Counted from the first letter of the stretch, positions 45,781 through 59,745 are shown. The stretch: 64,000 nt of DNA from Margaritifera margaritifera (GCA_029931535.1 JAQPZY010001548.1:951001-1015000), one strand, 5' to 3'. Numbers and translations are program-made. The notes: a model not told the origin generated them from the letters alone.

Positions 45781-46530
45781 TTTAAGGCTGTATTAATCAT
45801 TGATCATGTGCAAGATGCAGCAAACCACATAGTTAGAGACCGCGTAGAGAACGTCGCTCAAACTGAATCTACGCAAGCGCAGCAGCTTCGTTTCCAAAGA
45901 ATGTCGAGGTTATTGGAGACATTTTGGACAGGAAGGATAAAATGGTGAAGGAGGGTATCTCACAGACAGGCCAAGGTGAAGGGAAGGAGGAGGAAGGGTC
46001 TGTAGGTGGATCGCCCCCAAAATGTTATCAGCTTTTAACAGTGGAAAGATTTCCACCCCACCCACCCACCCTCCCCAAAAATACACACAGGAAAACATTT
46101 TAAAAAACAACAATAAATGGAAGGAATAAAAAATATATATATAAAAGAAGAAGAAAAAAGAAAAAATGTCAACAAAAATATAATGATAATATGAAATCAA
46201 AGTAGGATACACATTTAAATAACCCGAGTTCCCGATCCGAAAACGGAGACAGAAACTCAAATTCAAAGTGAAGATAGCATGAAACTTAAATGAGAATACG
46301 GACACTAAAGCTCCAACCCCAATGCCATCTGAGAGTGAAAAAGGAAAGAAGCCGAACTTGGAGGATAAACCTCTAAGACCGGCATATAAAGAAAGAGGAC
46401 CTCCTCCGTGGCCTAATGGCCTACCAAGGAGGAAATAACATAAATGTTAAGAAAATATTCAGGTAGAGCACACTCAAAATGCCACTGTAACAAAACCAAT
46501 AATGCAACCTGTGCCTCTCTTACCCGGTAC
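45781..46530 (+). pseudogene. Unassigned coding-like stretch
   Basis: The + frame near 45800-45940 reads D-H-V-Q-D-A-A-N-H-I-V-R-D-R-V-E-N-V, then A-Q-Q-L-R-F-Q-R-M-S-R-L-L, a plausible helical protein piece. Further on (about 46290-46430) another frame is Pro-rich with P-S-E-S-E-K-G-K-K-P and R-G-P-P-P-W-P-N-G-L-P-R-R-K. The composition resembles a degraded structural polyprotein of a mobile element, but no family is recognised. Confidence 0.3.
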
Positions 46531-46782
46531 AATAATACAACAAGGCTGAAGAAAATAAACAACAGCAACAACAACAAAAACAGCAATCATAGCAACGAAT
46601 ACGACAAGAGCGACCACATCAGAAAAAAGAAATGTAACAACAATAGCAGCAACAACAAAGACAAAAGGCCTAAAAGTTACAATCACAAGATAAAAAAAAA
46701 AAAAACATGGTGTCACAGAATCCAAGCAAAGTTAATTCTTGTTTATATTCTCAAATATTCTGGAAAAACCGTGGCTATTCTA

Positions 46783-46962
46783 AATGCCCATAACCGGTGT
46801 CAATTTCTATTAATGCGCCATCAATGTCAGGGGATTTATGGAAATGCCCATAACCGGTGTCAATTTTTATTAATGCACCATCAATGTCAGGGGATTTATG
46901 GAAATGCGCATAACCGGTGTCAATTTTTATTAATGCACCATCAATGTCAGGGGATTTATGGA
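46783..46962. repeat. 60-bp minisatellite, three copies, in frame
   Basis: Three units starting aatgcccataaccggtgtca (the third has aatgcgcata) at exact 60-bp spacing. They lie in an open frame 46444-47052 whose product would repeat a 20-residue block three times. The rest of that frame is low-complexity Asn-rich, so a gene is doubtful. Confidence 0.95.
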
Positions 46963-47310
46963 AGGAAGCATCCTCATAATAAAAAATCCATAGACCTTTA
47001 TGGTGCTGGCAACAAGGAAATAGAAGAAATAAATATTAAGAATACACAGTAACTATGATATTATCTTTCCTCCGGAAACACATTATGTACGCGATACATT
47101 ATAAATATATTTGGAGGAAAGCTTAAATGTTATTGTATATGTGTATATGAAAATGAAGTGGAAAGAAAATCGAATGCATTTACAATACAAGAATATTCTT
47201 TGTAAGACATAATTTCAGGAATAGACTTTAACTGTATAGAAAGTGATTTAGATATGTTTTAATGGTTTTAATGAAAAATACAGACATCTAATAAAACATA
47301 TTACGACCTT
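46963..47310. other. Stretch without recognised gene
   Basis: AT-rich, nothing supported. Confidence 0.4.
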
Positions 47311-47497
47311 CAGTGCCGGATTAAGACCTTTAGAGGCCCTAAGCACTGAAAAGATTATAGTGCCCCCCCCCCTCCCCAATTAATTTAAAAAAACGTAATT
47401 TCTCTTCTTTTCTTTCTCTTCTTTTTTTTTTTGGTGCCCCTGCTTTGCTTGTGCCCTAAGCACGTGCTTAGTCTGCCTATTGGGTAATCCAGCACTG
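47311..47497. mobile_element. hAT-type MITE, 187 bp, perfect 8-bp target duplication
   Basis: Ends cagtgccggatta and the complement of taatccagcactg. The 8-mer acgacctt flanks it on both sides (47303-47310 and 47498-47505). The CAGTG end and the 8-bp duplication mark a hAT-derived non-autonomous element. Confidence 0.95.
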
Positions 47498-47649
47498 ACG
47501 ACCTTAATCAAGAAATAAATAAATATAGATTTATTGGAAAATAAATATGGATAAAATAGATCGCACTTTTTGTTAAAACAAGGAGAGGAACGAATAATAT
47601 ATAAATTATGTACAATGATTAAATGTGAGAAATACATAAAAAAGTGTTA

Positions 47650-49024
<1,375 letters not shown>

Positions 49025-49402
49025 CGGCAATAGAGACATTCTGCACAAGAATAAATATAAATATAAATAGTATGGGCATTTATATCCCCAATTTAGAAAA
49101 AAAAAAGATAAAAAAATATTACAGCACTCAGATTCTGCGCTAATTAGAGTTCTGATGTATTTATAGAAATAAAGTAAGGTAACATGATGTAGGGAATACG
49201 AAATGATTTAAAATATATGCAAGTCCAGGTGAATTCAAAGTTCCATGTTTGATGGTATAAATTTCAACATTCTTATATTCCACAAACAATAACAACAAAT
49301 TATATCCACAGTAAATGACTATATCACGATGTTAGGGGCTAGGGTTTTATCTGTATGATAGTTTGCACATCCTCCTATTGAAGAAGATTAAGAAGAAGAC
49401 AG

Positions 49403-49520
49403 TGATGATGATGATGGAGATGATGATGATGATTACGACGACGACGATGATGATGATGACGACGACGACGACGATGATGATGATGATGATGACGACGACG
49501 ACGATGATGATGATGACGAT
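49403..49520. repeat. (GAT)n/(GAC)n block repeat
   Basis: Alternating blocks of GAT and GAC triplets over about 118 bp. It reads as poly-Asp in one frame but no gene context supports coding. Confidence 0.95.
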
Positions 49521-49808
49521 ACATTTAGTTTTAAAGTAGATGTATGTTCAAACAATACTAAAACAATTGTAGACTGCAGATTATTTTTATCCACACCACA
49601 TTGTTATATATGTCCGAATGAGCAAATTTATGCCCCAGTAACTTTCATTACCTTTGTGGGAAACAAATCAAAGAAGAAAAAAAAAGTTTAGTAAAATCTG
49701 CAAGTTTTCAATTTTAGATACATGAACTTGATAAATCCAATTTTATTCATATGTTGAATTTGTATTAAAAATATAGCGACATACAACATTTCTGAGTGCG
49801 GCCGACAC

Positions 49809-49811
<3 letters not shown>

Positions 49812-49866
<55 letters not shown>
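49812..49866. repeat. (TG)n microsatellite
   Basis: About 27 TG units. Units 2 and 3 of the long duplication have G-rich or (TG)n tracts at the same place (55486 and 63632). Confidence 0.97.
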
Positions 49867-49870
<4 letters not shown>

Positions 49871-50022
49871 AGGTTCGACTGAATGTATCGGGTTTTACAA
49901 AGAAGTAGTTGTGTTAGTAGCTGACGATTCGAGAAAATCATTTTAAGTGAGAAATAAATATGAAAGTTGTTATTGTAAATCTGCATATGGTTGAAATTAG
50001 TACTGCGAGCGTCCACTTCTTT

Positions 50023-50212
50023 TTTTTTTTACATGGCGGGCAGTATATTTGGTGGAGGAAGAAGCCGAGAAGATCCCAGGAAGAACCACCAAGCTTTCTC
50101 ACATACCCATTTTGGTCGAGAGGAGACTCGAACTCACGCGAACAGAGGTTAGATGTGTGAGTGATTTGTACAGGCGAGCGCCTTAGACCACTCGTGCACC
50201 AGGGGACCCAGA
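50023..50212 (-). mobile_element. tRNA-derived SINE, copy 3 (short-tail type)
   Basis: Read on the minus strand: head with tggtctaaggcgctcg (A-box region) and gttcgagtctc (B-box region), domain with cttcctccaccaaatatac, ending gccatgt plus an A-run. It lacks the longer tail of copies 1 and 2. The equivalent place in unit 2 (near 55645) has no SINE. Confidence 0.9.
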
Positions 50213-50821
50213 GAGCATCCAAAGAATTTTTGAAAGTTCCGGATTCAACTCGTAGTCTTGGGTTACGATAGTTTTATGTGCTTACAATATTTCTTGTTTT
50301 GATATATCTAAAAAAAAATTGAATTAATTAATATTATTAGTTCATTCTTAAATAATGGTATATATTTCTTTTCTAGATTAATTTTTACGGAATACCATAA
50401 AAAAAACTGACTCCTCACTGCGTTGTCGCTTTCTTTATTTGTATGCGCTCTTATATAGTCATTTGTTAGTGGTTTGGAATTTTGGGTCTTCATCTATTTT
50501 TATGTGAGCTTTTGGCGAAGTACATTCGTTCAAGGCCTTTTTCATTATTCTGAAGCCCTCGGCGACTGAGGAGGCTATTCTATTAAATCCATAGTCTTCA
50601 GGACATCATAATTATTCTGATGGTCGATTTCATTGGTATCCAGCGACACAGTCGATTGTTCTGTGTATCGTAAGATTTTATCTGACTTACGAAAGTCGAA
50701 GTTTGTTGGTAGATTAGAGCCAGACATTTAAAAGTATCGTAAGACAGACGACAAGACAATGCAAACGATGTGTATTCATTTAATGTTAAATGTTTTAGTA
50801 GTAGCACCAGCAAAGATATCA

Positions 50822-50822
50822 G

Positions 50823-50910
<88 letters not shown>
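50822..50910. repeat. Compound microsatellite (AC)n(AT)n
   Basis: About 11 AC units run into about 33 AT units. Confidence 0.97.
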
Positions 50911-50911
<1 letters not shown>

Positions 50912-52031
50912 TTACTGTAAATTTTCCTATATATTTGAATATTCTTCGATGTACATAAAAAATTTAAAAGATATCTTTAAATTTTGTATTTTCCGATGAT
51001 CATACTTTATATACATACTGTTTCTAAGGCCATAAGTATAACCAACGTAGTCTGCGTTCTATCCACTTCTGAGATCTTCATTGAAAACTTCTGATATTTG
51101 TTGTCAATAGACAAAAAACAAGACAGATACTGCTGTTATGTACATTTTGGATACCTACTCCATGAAAAAAAAAAATTGAAAGCTTTGCAGAAAGAAAAAT
51201 TAGAATGTTGATAAACCATTTTTCCACACAGCGAGTCATTATCTGCAACTGTCTGAATAAGACTACCATTTTGATGAGCTGTGTTCACAGACACGTTGGA
51301 TGATGTTACAAAACCCAGAGACACAGGATTCCTAGCTTTTACATGTTATAAATTCTTTGTCGGTGTAGTTATTACTGTGCCTAGTTTCATATGATTAGAT
51401 ATTTATTTTTCGTTATATTAGAGGGCCCATCTTCGACTCTGTTCGACGTACCATACGCCTTGAGTGTTATACACTCTTTTGTAACAAGAGCCGACGCTTA
51501 TATGCGCCCTGGGGCAGCGAAAAAAAAAGGTGAGTTAAAAAAAGCATTTCTCTCTTTACATATATTTTAATGCGATATTAAACTAGCTATCTGAAATTTG
51601 CATACCAGTCTTCTTCAACTATGTTGTTCATTTATCTATATTGTGCTATTTTTATCCAAACGCGCAGTAAAGGACAATAATCTATGCTGTATCGGTTAGC
51701 AAGGCACTTCACTTTAAATGTACCATTATACCAAGATTCATGTTTCAAACTGAGCTTCAAACGTCGGGTATTTTTGTATTTAATTATATATTTCTTACGC
51801 GTCAACTCGAGGAACAATGAATTCTGTGTACACCCGAATGTGCGTCTTAAACTCATTCGTTTGGACTTCACCTGGCAATCGAAACTAAAAGTAAGAAGTA
51901 AACCTGAAGTACACCTCCACTCCCTCGAAGTCATCTTAGTGGCAGCCTTGACAGTTGAATGAAACATAATCAGGTGTCGACCGCACTTAGAAAAGATCAA
52001 ACATAATCAGGCGTCGAACACATTTAGAAAA

Positions 52032-52040
52032 GTCCTATGC

Positions 52041-52123
<83 letters not shown>

Positions 52124-52141
52124 ATGTGTGTGTGTGTGTGT
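52032..52141. repeat. Compound microsatellite (TC)n(TA)n(TG)n
   Basis: Three dinucleotide types in direct succession. In unit 2 only a short (TC)n remains at 57903. Confidence 0.97.
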
Positions 52142-53044
52142 GAAACAATAACTGACATGGTCCAAATTATTCATTGCTGACTTATTTACTTACGTCATCA
52201 GATTCATTTGTTCTAATTTTATCTTTTCTGTAAATATGGACAGCCAAACATGATCATGTAGATTCTGTAAAGTAATTACGTTTTTGTATTTTGTTCTTGT
52301 CTCGTTTGTGTAATCGTCCTTTGTATTTTTGTGCCCTTGAGAAAGGAATCAGTAGATTCCCTAAGCGCTTGATCTCGTTTCACACCAGTTGTGCACTGTT
52401 GTTAGTTAATTTTACTTTCATACATAAGATTGTTCCTGACAAATCATATGGCGAATAAAATTCATTTCAAGTGCACTGGATCCAGCAAGGGTTCGTGTGT
52501 GTCACGGATTAGTTCTGTTATTATCGTTTTCATTTATCCATTAAGGGAACGAAAACTTTCACTTTTTACTATACTTTTTCCCTTCAGTTTGTTTCCTACA
52601 AAGGTGGTGAAAGTAATCTGGACATAAATTGGCTCATGCCATCACTTGTGAAATATGTGGTATGGACAAAGGAAATTCTACAGTCAACAAATTCTTTACA
52701 TTGTTTGAACAGACATATACTCTAATTAAATTCATCGTCATTATCATCATCATTACCATCACAACTAAAAAACATGACCATACAACCGCCATCATTATCT
52801 TCATCATCATACTATATACTATTTTTCCATATCTGCTCCTACTCCTTTTCTTTTCTTGTCTTCTTTCATTTCCAAAACAAGGAAATGCACATTCCCGATC
52901 TCCCACTATAAAGAAAAAAACATCACCAGCCAATCGACATGGAAACAAATGAAATCAACGAAGAAGTAGACGGACTTTTTATTTAACTGAATGTTATATA
53001 TTTTATTCTCAGGTGTACCTGGCCTCAGAGCTGGGAGTTCATCG
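52045..53044. other. Unit-1-specific stretch, no recognised gene
   Basis: About 1 kb present in unit 1 but not in unit 2. It contains a small hairpin ggaatcagtagattcc (52346-52361) followed by aagcgctt. Such hairpins recall 3' regions of Penelope-like elements, but this is a weak guess. Confidence 0.35.
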
Positions 53045-53509
53045 TGTAATTAATACTTATTTGACTGCTTAGTCTTTTGGATTGCAAGTAGAGAATAATG
53101 TCTTTATTTGTCAGAGTCATTACTGATTCTGTTTAATTATGAATTTTAGATGTAAGTAAAAGTTGAACTCTTCTCTTTATTATTTTATTTTAAAGAAGGG
53201 TTTATAATTATAATTGGCAGAATGTTGAGATGCTGGTTTTCCTTGTATTATTGACCATTTTGAATGATATATAAGAGCTCAAATTTGAACAGAAATAGCG
53301 GGTGTTTTCTTTGACACTGAATGATAAAAATCTGGTAAAGTAGGAGTGAAACACTTATGATACAGTATTGATAATATCTTGATGTAGTCAACTATTGTGG
53401 ATACAATTTGTTGTTATTGTTAGTGTAATATAAAATTGATGAAATTTGTACCATAAAACATTGAACTTTTTAATACATTTGGACTTTGAATTCACCTGGA
53501 CTTGTTCGG

Positions 53510-53850
53510 TACGAGGGGTATTTAAAAAGTACTTAATATATATTAGTGCGCTGCACAACAAAATTCTTTATTAGTGAACAGTACGTCAGTGCATCCTCTC
53601 AAAGAACTCCCCATGCACCAATACACACTTTCTCAGTATGATTATCCAATTTTGAAATGCCATTTTGTATTCAAGTTTTTGGTATGTTATTTGTACAATG
53701 GAAAGCTGCGCTTCCAACCGACTGGCGGGTTTCAAATCGTCTGCCCTCAGCGAATCTTTGACAACGGAATTCAGCCAAATATCACCTGGAGCTAACTCAG
53801 GGCTGTATGGAGGATGTGGTAAAGTTTGGATGACACTCTGCGCAAGAATA
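53510..53850 (-). pseudogene. mariner-like transposase 3' end, copy 1
   Basis: On the minus strand near 53815-53775: H-P-P-Y-S-P-E-L-A-P-G-D, the hallmark block holding the third catalytic Asp of mariner transposases. The reading continues in broken frames to a terminal repeat whose outer end is tacgaggggtatttaaaa (from 53510, TA at the edge). The rest of the transposase is missing. A diverged duplicate lies at 58382. Confidence 0.82.
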
Positions 53851-53889
53851 AATAAGAATTTAAAGATTTTTGTAAAGCTTCGGGATCGA

Positions 53890-54560
53890 GACTAAATCAT
53901 TCAGAAAACGAAATATTTCTCATTGAAAATTGGCGATGCAACAATCCGGGTTACTACCACATTATGTAAAGGAATTAGTTAAAGCTCTAGGAATATATTA
54001 TGGACAAAATGCTAAGAAAGAGAATTTCAAACTCGTTTAGAAACAAACTAAATATAATATTGAAAATTTTATCTAGATAGCAAAAACGTATATTTATAGT
54101 AACCTACAGTATGTGATGAATACTGCTGATTTTGAAAATAAGTAATTGAACGAAATTGATAAATTAAATATAGACTTCAAGGGTGGGGTTGGGTGAAGAA
54201 CCTATTATATTTAAAGGAGACAAAGTATAGAAAGCAAAACATAGGGGGCATTAAATGTCACCAGCTTATATCAAAAAGAAGCGTTTAAATTGAATGGACT
54301 CAGAAATTTGGCAAGTGGAAAGATTTATTAATGGGTGGCAATATGCATTTATTGGTCTGGAAACACATTATATAGTGTACCTGAAAATCTATACAGAAAT
54401 AATAGATATATAAAAATACTTGAACAGTCCAGGAAGCTAAAGAATATGAAACAAGTTGTTTTCAAATATAAGGATAAGGAAAAAAAGTATGGAAACAGAG
54501 GATAATACATGATATATAATTTAATTCGAGAACAAGAAAATAAAAAGCGTCAATTGTAAG
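53890..54560 (+). pseudogene. LINE C-terminal region, copy 1 (L1/Tx1-like, tentative)
   Basis: Broken frames give R-N-K-L-N-I-I-L-K-I-L, later G-G-I-K-C-H-Q-L-I and I-E-W-T-Q-K-F-G-K-W, resembling the region after reverse transcriptase in L1/Tx1-like LINEs (family form G-G-L-x-x-P-x-I-x4-K-A-L-x-x-x-W). It may be the missing 3' part of the LINE at 47650-48905, separated from it by about 5 kb of inserted sequence. Weak, because of heavy decay. Confidence 0.45.
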
Positions 54561-55203
54561 AGAGTATGGGCTTAAGTAGGACAAACTTATATATAATCTA
54601 TAATATTGACCTATTTAAATAATATATGGCTGACTGGGGAGTTAGCATATGAGAGGCATATTATAAACCAAATCCCTCCGTGCCCGTGATGCAGCACTGG
54701 CTAATACTACAAAATATTATGATCTAATGATGTGCCTATCTCTATCAATGTGTCTGTCCGTCTATCTGTATGTCTCTCTGTTCATCCTCCGGAATCAATG
54801 TAGTGGAATATACGACTATCGTCTGGAAATAATCTTCTTTTGAAAGTTTATATGTCCACTTAATATTGACTTGCAAGTAAAATCTGTGTGCATGATCATA
54901 GCCTCTGCTAATTAGAATTCTGATTTATTTCTGGAAATAAAGCAAGGTAACAGTCTGTTCGGAATGCGGGAGGATTTAAAATATATAAGTTCAGGTGAAT
55001 TCAAAGTTCCATATTTGATGGTATACATTTCAACATTTTTAAATACCACAAACAATAGCAACAAATTATATCCACAGTAGATGACTATATAATGATGCTA
55101 GGGGTTAGAATTGTATGTTATTGATAGTTTGCGTTGACTAATTAACGTACATGTATGTTCAAACAATATACATATATATATATAAAATGTTGAGTACAGA
55201 TCC

Positions 55204-55229
55204 CCACACACACACACACACACACACTG
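55204..55229. repeat. (CA)n microsatellite and nearby G-run
   Basis: About 12 CA units. A second simple tract, tgtgtgtgtg followed by 14 or so G, lies at 55486-55511. Confidence 0.95.
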
Positions 55230-56003
55230 CATTGCTATAAGTGTCCGCATGGAGAAATTTATGTCAAAAAAACTTTCACCACCTTTATAGGAAACAAATT
55301 AATGAAGAGAAAAAATTGTAGTAAATTCTGCAAGTTTTCAATTTAGATACATCAGTTTGATAAATCCAATTTTATTATAAGTTGAATTTTTATCACAAAT
55401 ATAGCGATATACAACTTTTCTGAGTGCGGCCGACACCGGATTATGCTTGGTTCTGTTGTAAAGGCTGCCAGTAAGATGATGTCAATGTGTGTGTGTGGGG
55501 GGGGGGGGGGTGCAGGGGGCGACTGAATGTCCTGGGTCTTTCAGAGCACTAGTTGTGTCAGTAACTGACGATTCGAGAAAATCATTTTAAGTGAAAAATA
55601 CATATGAAAGTTGTTATTATAAATCTGCTTATGGTTGAAACTAATACTGCGAGTGTGCAAAGAATTTTGGAAGAGCCAAGTTCAAGTCGTGGTCTGGGCA
55701 TATGATAGTTTTATGTGCTTAAAATATTTTCTTGTCTTGATATATATCTATTTTTGACTGGATGAATTAATAATAATATTTCATTCTTAAATAATGATAT
55801 TTATTTCTTTTCTATATTAATTTATACAGAATGCCATTAAAAATATTTTTAAAAAACCTGACTCCTCACCGCGTTTTTGCGTGCTTATTTGTATGCGGTC
55901 TTACAGAGTCTTTTGTCAGTGGTTTGGAATTTTGGGTCTTAGTCCATTTTCATGTGAGCATTTGACGAAGTACATTCGTTCAAGGCCTTATTCATTATTC
56001 TGA

Positions 56004-56130
56004 ACCACCAAGCTTTCTCACATACCCATTTTGGTCGAGAGGAGACTCGAACTCACGCGAACAGAGGTTAGATGTGTGAGTGATTTGTACAGGCGAGCGC
56101 CTTAGACCACTCGTGCACCAGGGGACCCAG
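56004..56130 (-). mobile_element. SINE copy 4, truncated at a duplication breakpoint
   Basis: Identical in layout to 50088-50212 but missing the 3' part, because the duplication starts within the SINE. Confidence 0.9.
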
Positions 56131-58381
56131 AGAGCATCCAAAGAATTTTTGAAAGTTCCGGATTCAACTCGTAGTCTTGGGTTACGATAGTTTTATGTGC
56201 TTACAATATTTCTTGTTTTGATATATCTAAAAAAAAATTGAATTAATTAATATTATTAGTTCATTCTTAAATAATGGTATATATTTCTTTTCTAGATTAA
56301 TTTTTACGGAATACCATAAAAAAACTGACTCCTCACTGCGTTGTCGCTTTCTTTATTTGTATGCGCTCTTATATAGTCATTTGTTAGTGGTTTGGAATTT
56401 TGGGTCTTCATCTATTTTTATGTGAGCTTTTGGCGAAGTACATTCGTTCAAGGCCTTATTCATTATTCTGAAGCCCTTGGCGACTGAGGAGGCTATTCTA
56501 TTAAATCCATAGTCTTCAGGACATCATAATTATTCTGATGGTCGATTTCATTGGTATCCAACGACACAGTCGATTGATCTGTGTATCCTAAGATTTTCTG
56601 ACTTACAAAAGTCGAAATTTGTTAGAAGATTAGAGCCAGATTTATTTTAAAGTATCGTAAGACAGATAACAAGATAATGAAACGATTTTAATTATTTGAT
56701 GGTAATTGTTTTAGTAAAAGCACCAACAAAGATATTAGCACAAGTATAGCCTGTTATTTTCCTACATGTTTGAATACTCTTCGATGTACATTAAATAAAA
56801 AATTTAAAAAGATATCTTTAAATTTTGTATTTTCCGATGATCATACTTTATATACATACTGTTTCTAAGGCCATAAGTATAACCAACGTAGTCTGCGTTC
56901 TATCCACTTCTGAGATCTTCATTGAAAACTTCTGATATTTGTTGTCAATAGACAAAAAACAAGACAGATACTGCTGTCATGTACGTTTTGGACACCTACT
57001 CCATAAAAAAAAAAAATTGAAAGCTTTGCATAAAGAAAAATTAGAATGTTAATAAACCATTTTTCCACACAGCGAGTCATTATCTACAACTGTTTGAGTA
57101 AGATCTCTTTCAAACGACTACCATTTTGATGAGCTGTGTTAACAGACACGTTGGATGATGTTGCAAAACCCAGAGACACAAAAGCACTGGCATTTTACAA
57201 ATTAAAAATTCTTAGTCGGTGGAGTTATTACTCTGCCTAGCATTTCATATGATTAGATATTTATTCTTCGTTTTATTATAGGGCCCATCTTCGACTCTGT
57301 TCGACGTACCATACGCCTTGAGTGTTATACACTCTTTTGTAACAAGAGCCGACGCTTATATGCGCCCTGTGGGTAGTGAAAAAAGGTGATTTATAAAAAG
57401 CATTCCTCTCCTTACATATATTTTAATGCAATATTAAACTAGCTATCTGTAATTTGCATACCAGTCTTCTTCAACTATGTTGTTCATTTATCTATATTGT
57501 ACTATTTTTATCCAAACGCGCAGTAAAGGACAATAATCTATGATGTATGGTTAGCAAGGTACTTCACTTTAAATGTACCATTATACCAAGATTCATGTTT
57601 CAAACTGAGCTTCAAACGTCGGGTATTTTTGTATTTAATTATATATTTCTTACGCGTCAACTCGAGGAACAATGAATTCTGTGTACACCCGAATGTGCGT
57701 CTTAAACTCATTCGTTTGGACTTCACCTGGCTATTGAAACTATAAGTAAGAAGTATACCTGAAGTACACCTCCACTCCCTCGAAGTCATCTTAGTGGCAG
57801 CCTTGACAGTTGAATGAAACATAATCAGGTGTCGACCACACTTAAAAAAGATCAAACATAATCAGGCGTCGAACACACTTAAAAAAAAAGTCATATGTCG
57901 CTACTCTCTCTCTTTCTCTAATTAATACTTATTTGACTGCTTAGTCTTTTGGATTGCAAGTAGAGAATAATGTCTTTATTTGTCAGAGTCATTACTGATT
58001 CTGTTTAATTATGAATTTTAGATGTAAGTAAAAATTGAACTCTTCTTTTTATTATTTTATTTTAAAGAAGGGTTTACAATTATAATTGGCAGAATGTTGA
58101 GATGCTGGTTTTCCTTGTATTATTGACCATTTTGAATGATATATAAGAGCTCAAATTTGAACAGAAATAGCGGGTGTTTTCTTTGACACTGAATGATAAA
58201 AATCTGGTAAAGTAGGAGTGAAACACTTATGATACAGTATTGATAATATCTTGATGTAGTCAACTATTGCGGATATAATTTATTGTTATTGTTAGTGTAA
58301 TATATAATTGTTGAAATTTGTACCATAAAAAATTGTACTTTTTAATACATTTGGACTTTGAATTCGCCTGGACTTGTTCGG

Positions 58382-58735
58382 TACGAGGGGTATTTAAAAG
58401 TTCTGAATATTATTGCGCTGCACAACAAAATTCTTTATTAGTGAACAGTACGTCAGTGCATCCTCTCAAAGTACTCCCCATGCACCAATACACACTTTCT
58501 CAGTATGATTATCCAATTTTGAAATGCCATTTTGTATTCAAGTTTTTGATATGTTATTTATACACTGGAAAGCTGCGCTTCCAACCGATTGGCGGTTTTC
58601 GAATCGTCTGCCCTCAGCGAATCTTTGACAACGGAATTCAGCCAAATATCACTTGGAGCTAACTCAGGGCTGCATGGAGGATGTGGTAAAGTTTGGATGA
58701 CACTCTGCGCAAGAATAAATAAGAATTTAAAGATT
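58382..58735 (-). pseudogene. mariner-like transposase 3' end, copy 2
   Basis: Duplicate of 53510-53850 with about the same breaks; the H-P-P-C/Y-S-P block region lies near 58685-58645. The outer end is again tacgaggggtatttaaaa. Confidence 0.8.
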
Positions 58736-58749
58736 TTTGTAAAGCTTCG

Positions 58750-59450
58750 GGATCGAGACTAAATCATTCAGAAAACGAAATATTTCTCATTGAAAATTGG
58801 CGATGCAACAATCCGGGTTACTACCAAATTATGTAAAGGAATTAGTTAAAGCTCTAGGAATATATTATGGACAAAATGCTAAGGAAGAGAATTTCAAACT
58901 CGTTTAGAAACAAACTAAATATAATATTGAAAATTTTACATTAAAAAAAAAAAAAAAGTATCCAGATATTTATAGTAACCTGCACTATGTGATAAACACT
59001 GTTGATTCTGAAAAAGAGCAATTTAACGAACTTTATAAATTAAATAGAGGCTTAAAGGGTGGGGTGGGGCGAGGAACCCATTATATTAAAAAGGAGACAA
59101 AGTATAGAAAGCAAAACATAGGGGGTATTAAATGTCACCAACTTATATAAAAATAAAGCGTTTAAATTGAATAAACTCAGAAATTTGGCAAGTGGCAACA
59201 ATGATTTATGGGTGGCAATATGCATTTATTGATTTGGACACACATTATATAGTGTACCTGAAATCAATACAGAAATAATAGATATATAAAAATACTTGAT
59301 CAGTCCAGGAAGCTGAAGAAAATCAAACAAGTTGCTTCAAATATAGGGATCAGGAAAAAGTATGGAAAACAGAGGATAATACAAAGATATACAATTTAAT
59401 TCGAGAACAAGAAAATAAAAAGCGTTAATTGTAAGAGAGTATGTGCTTAA
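58750..59450 (+). pseudogene. LINE C-terminal region, copy 2 (tentative)
   Basis: Duplicate of 53890-54560 in unit 2, with extra indels such as an A-run at 58943-58956. Confidence 0.42.
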
Positions 59451-59745
59451 ATAGGACAAACTTACATATAATCTATAATATTTATAGAATATTTACAAAA
59501 TGTATGGCTGACTGGGGAGATAGCATATCAGATGCATATTATAAACCAAATCCATCTGCGCCTGTGACGCAGCACTGGATGATACTAACAAATATTATGA
59601 TCCAATAATGTTCCCATCTCCATCAGTGTGTCTGTCTGTTCATCCATCTGCATGTCTCTCTGTCCATGATAAAGAACCAATGTAGTGGAAAATACAACTT
59701 TCGTATGAAAATAATCTTTCTTTGAAAGTTTATATGTCTTCTTAA

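Larger units (their letters stand above)
49131..54860 (+). repeat. Long tandem-duplicated segment, unit 1 (about 5.7 kb)
   Basis: Three sub-blocks recur downstream in the same order: 49131-50022 (again at 54898-55660 and in pieces at 59770-63720), 50088-52040 (again at 56004-57915) and 53045-54860 (again at 57918-59745). Landmark gagtgcggccgacacc is at 49794, 55423 and 63567. Unit 1 has a SINE at 50023 and about 1 kb (52045-53044) that unit 2 lacks. No intact gene lies inside. Confidence 0.9.
54860..59745 (+). repeat. Long tandem-duplicated segment, unit 2 (about 4.9 kb)
   Basis: 54898-56003 matches 49131-50552 with more divergence and no SINE. At 56003/56004 the sequence jumps back: 56004 onward matches 50088 onward, starting inside the SINE, with higher identity, and so repeats the 50222-50552 part a second time. 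57918-59745 matches 53045-54860. Divergence differs between the two halves, so they arose at different times. Confidence 0.88.

Noticed and set aside
49403..49520. Poly-Asp coding region
   Set aside because: Only a triplet microsatellite; no longer open frame, start or neighbour supports a gene.
51684..51962. 92-codon frame, duplicated antisense at 57538-57855
   Set aside because: Present only because the long segment is duplicated; no family resemblance and no splice or start signals I trust.
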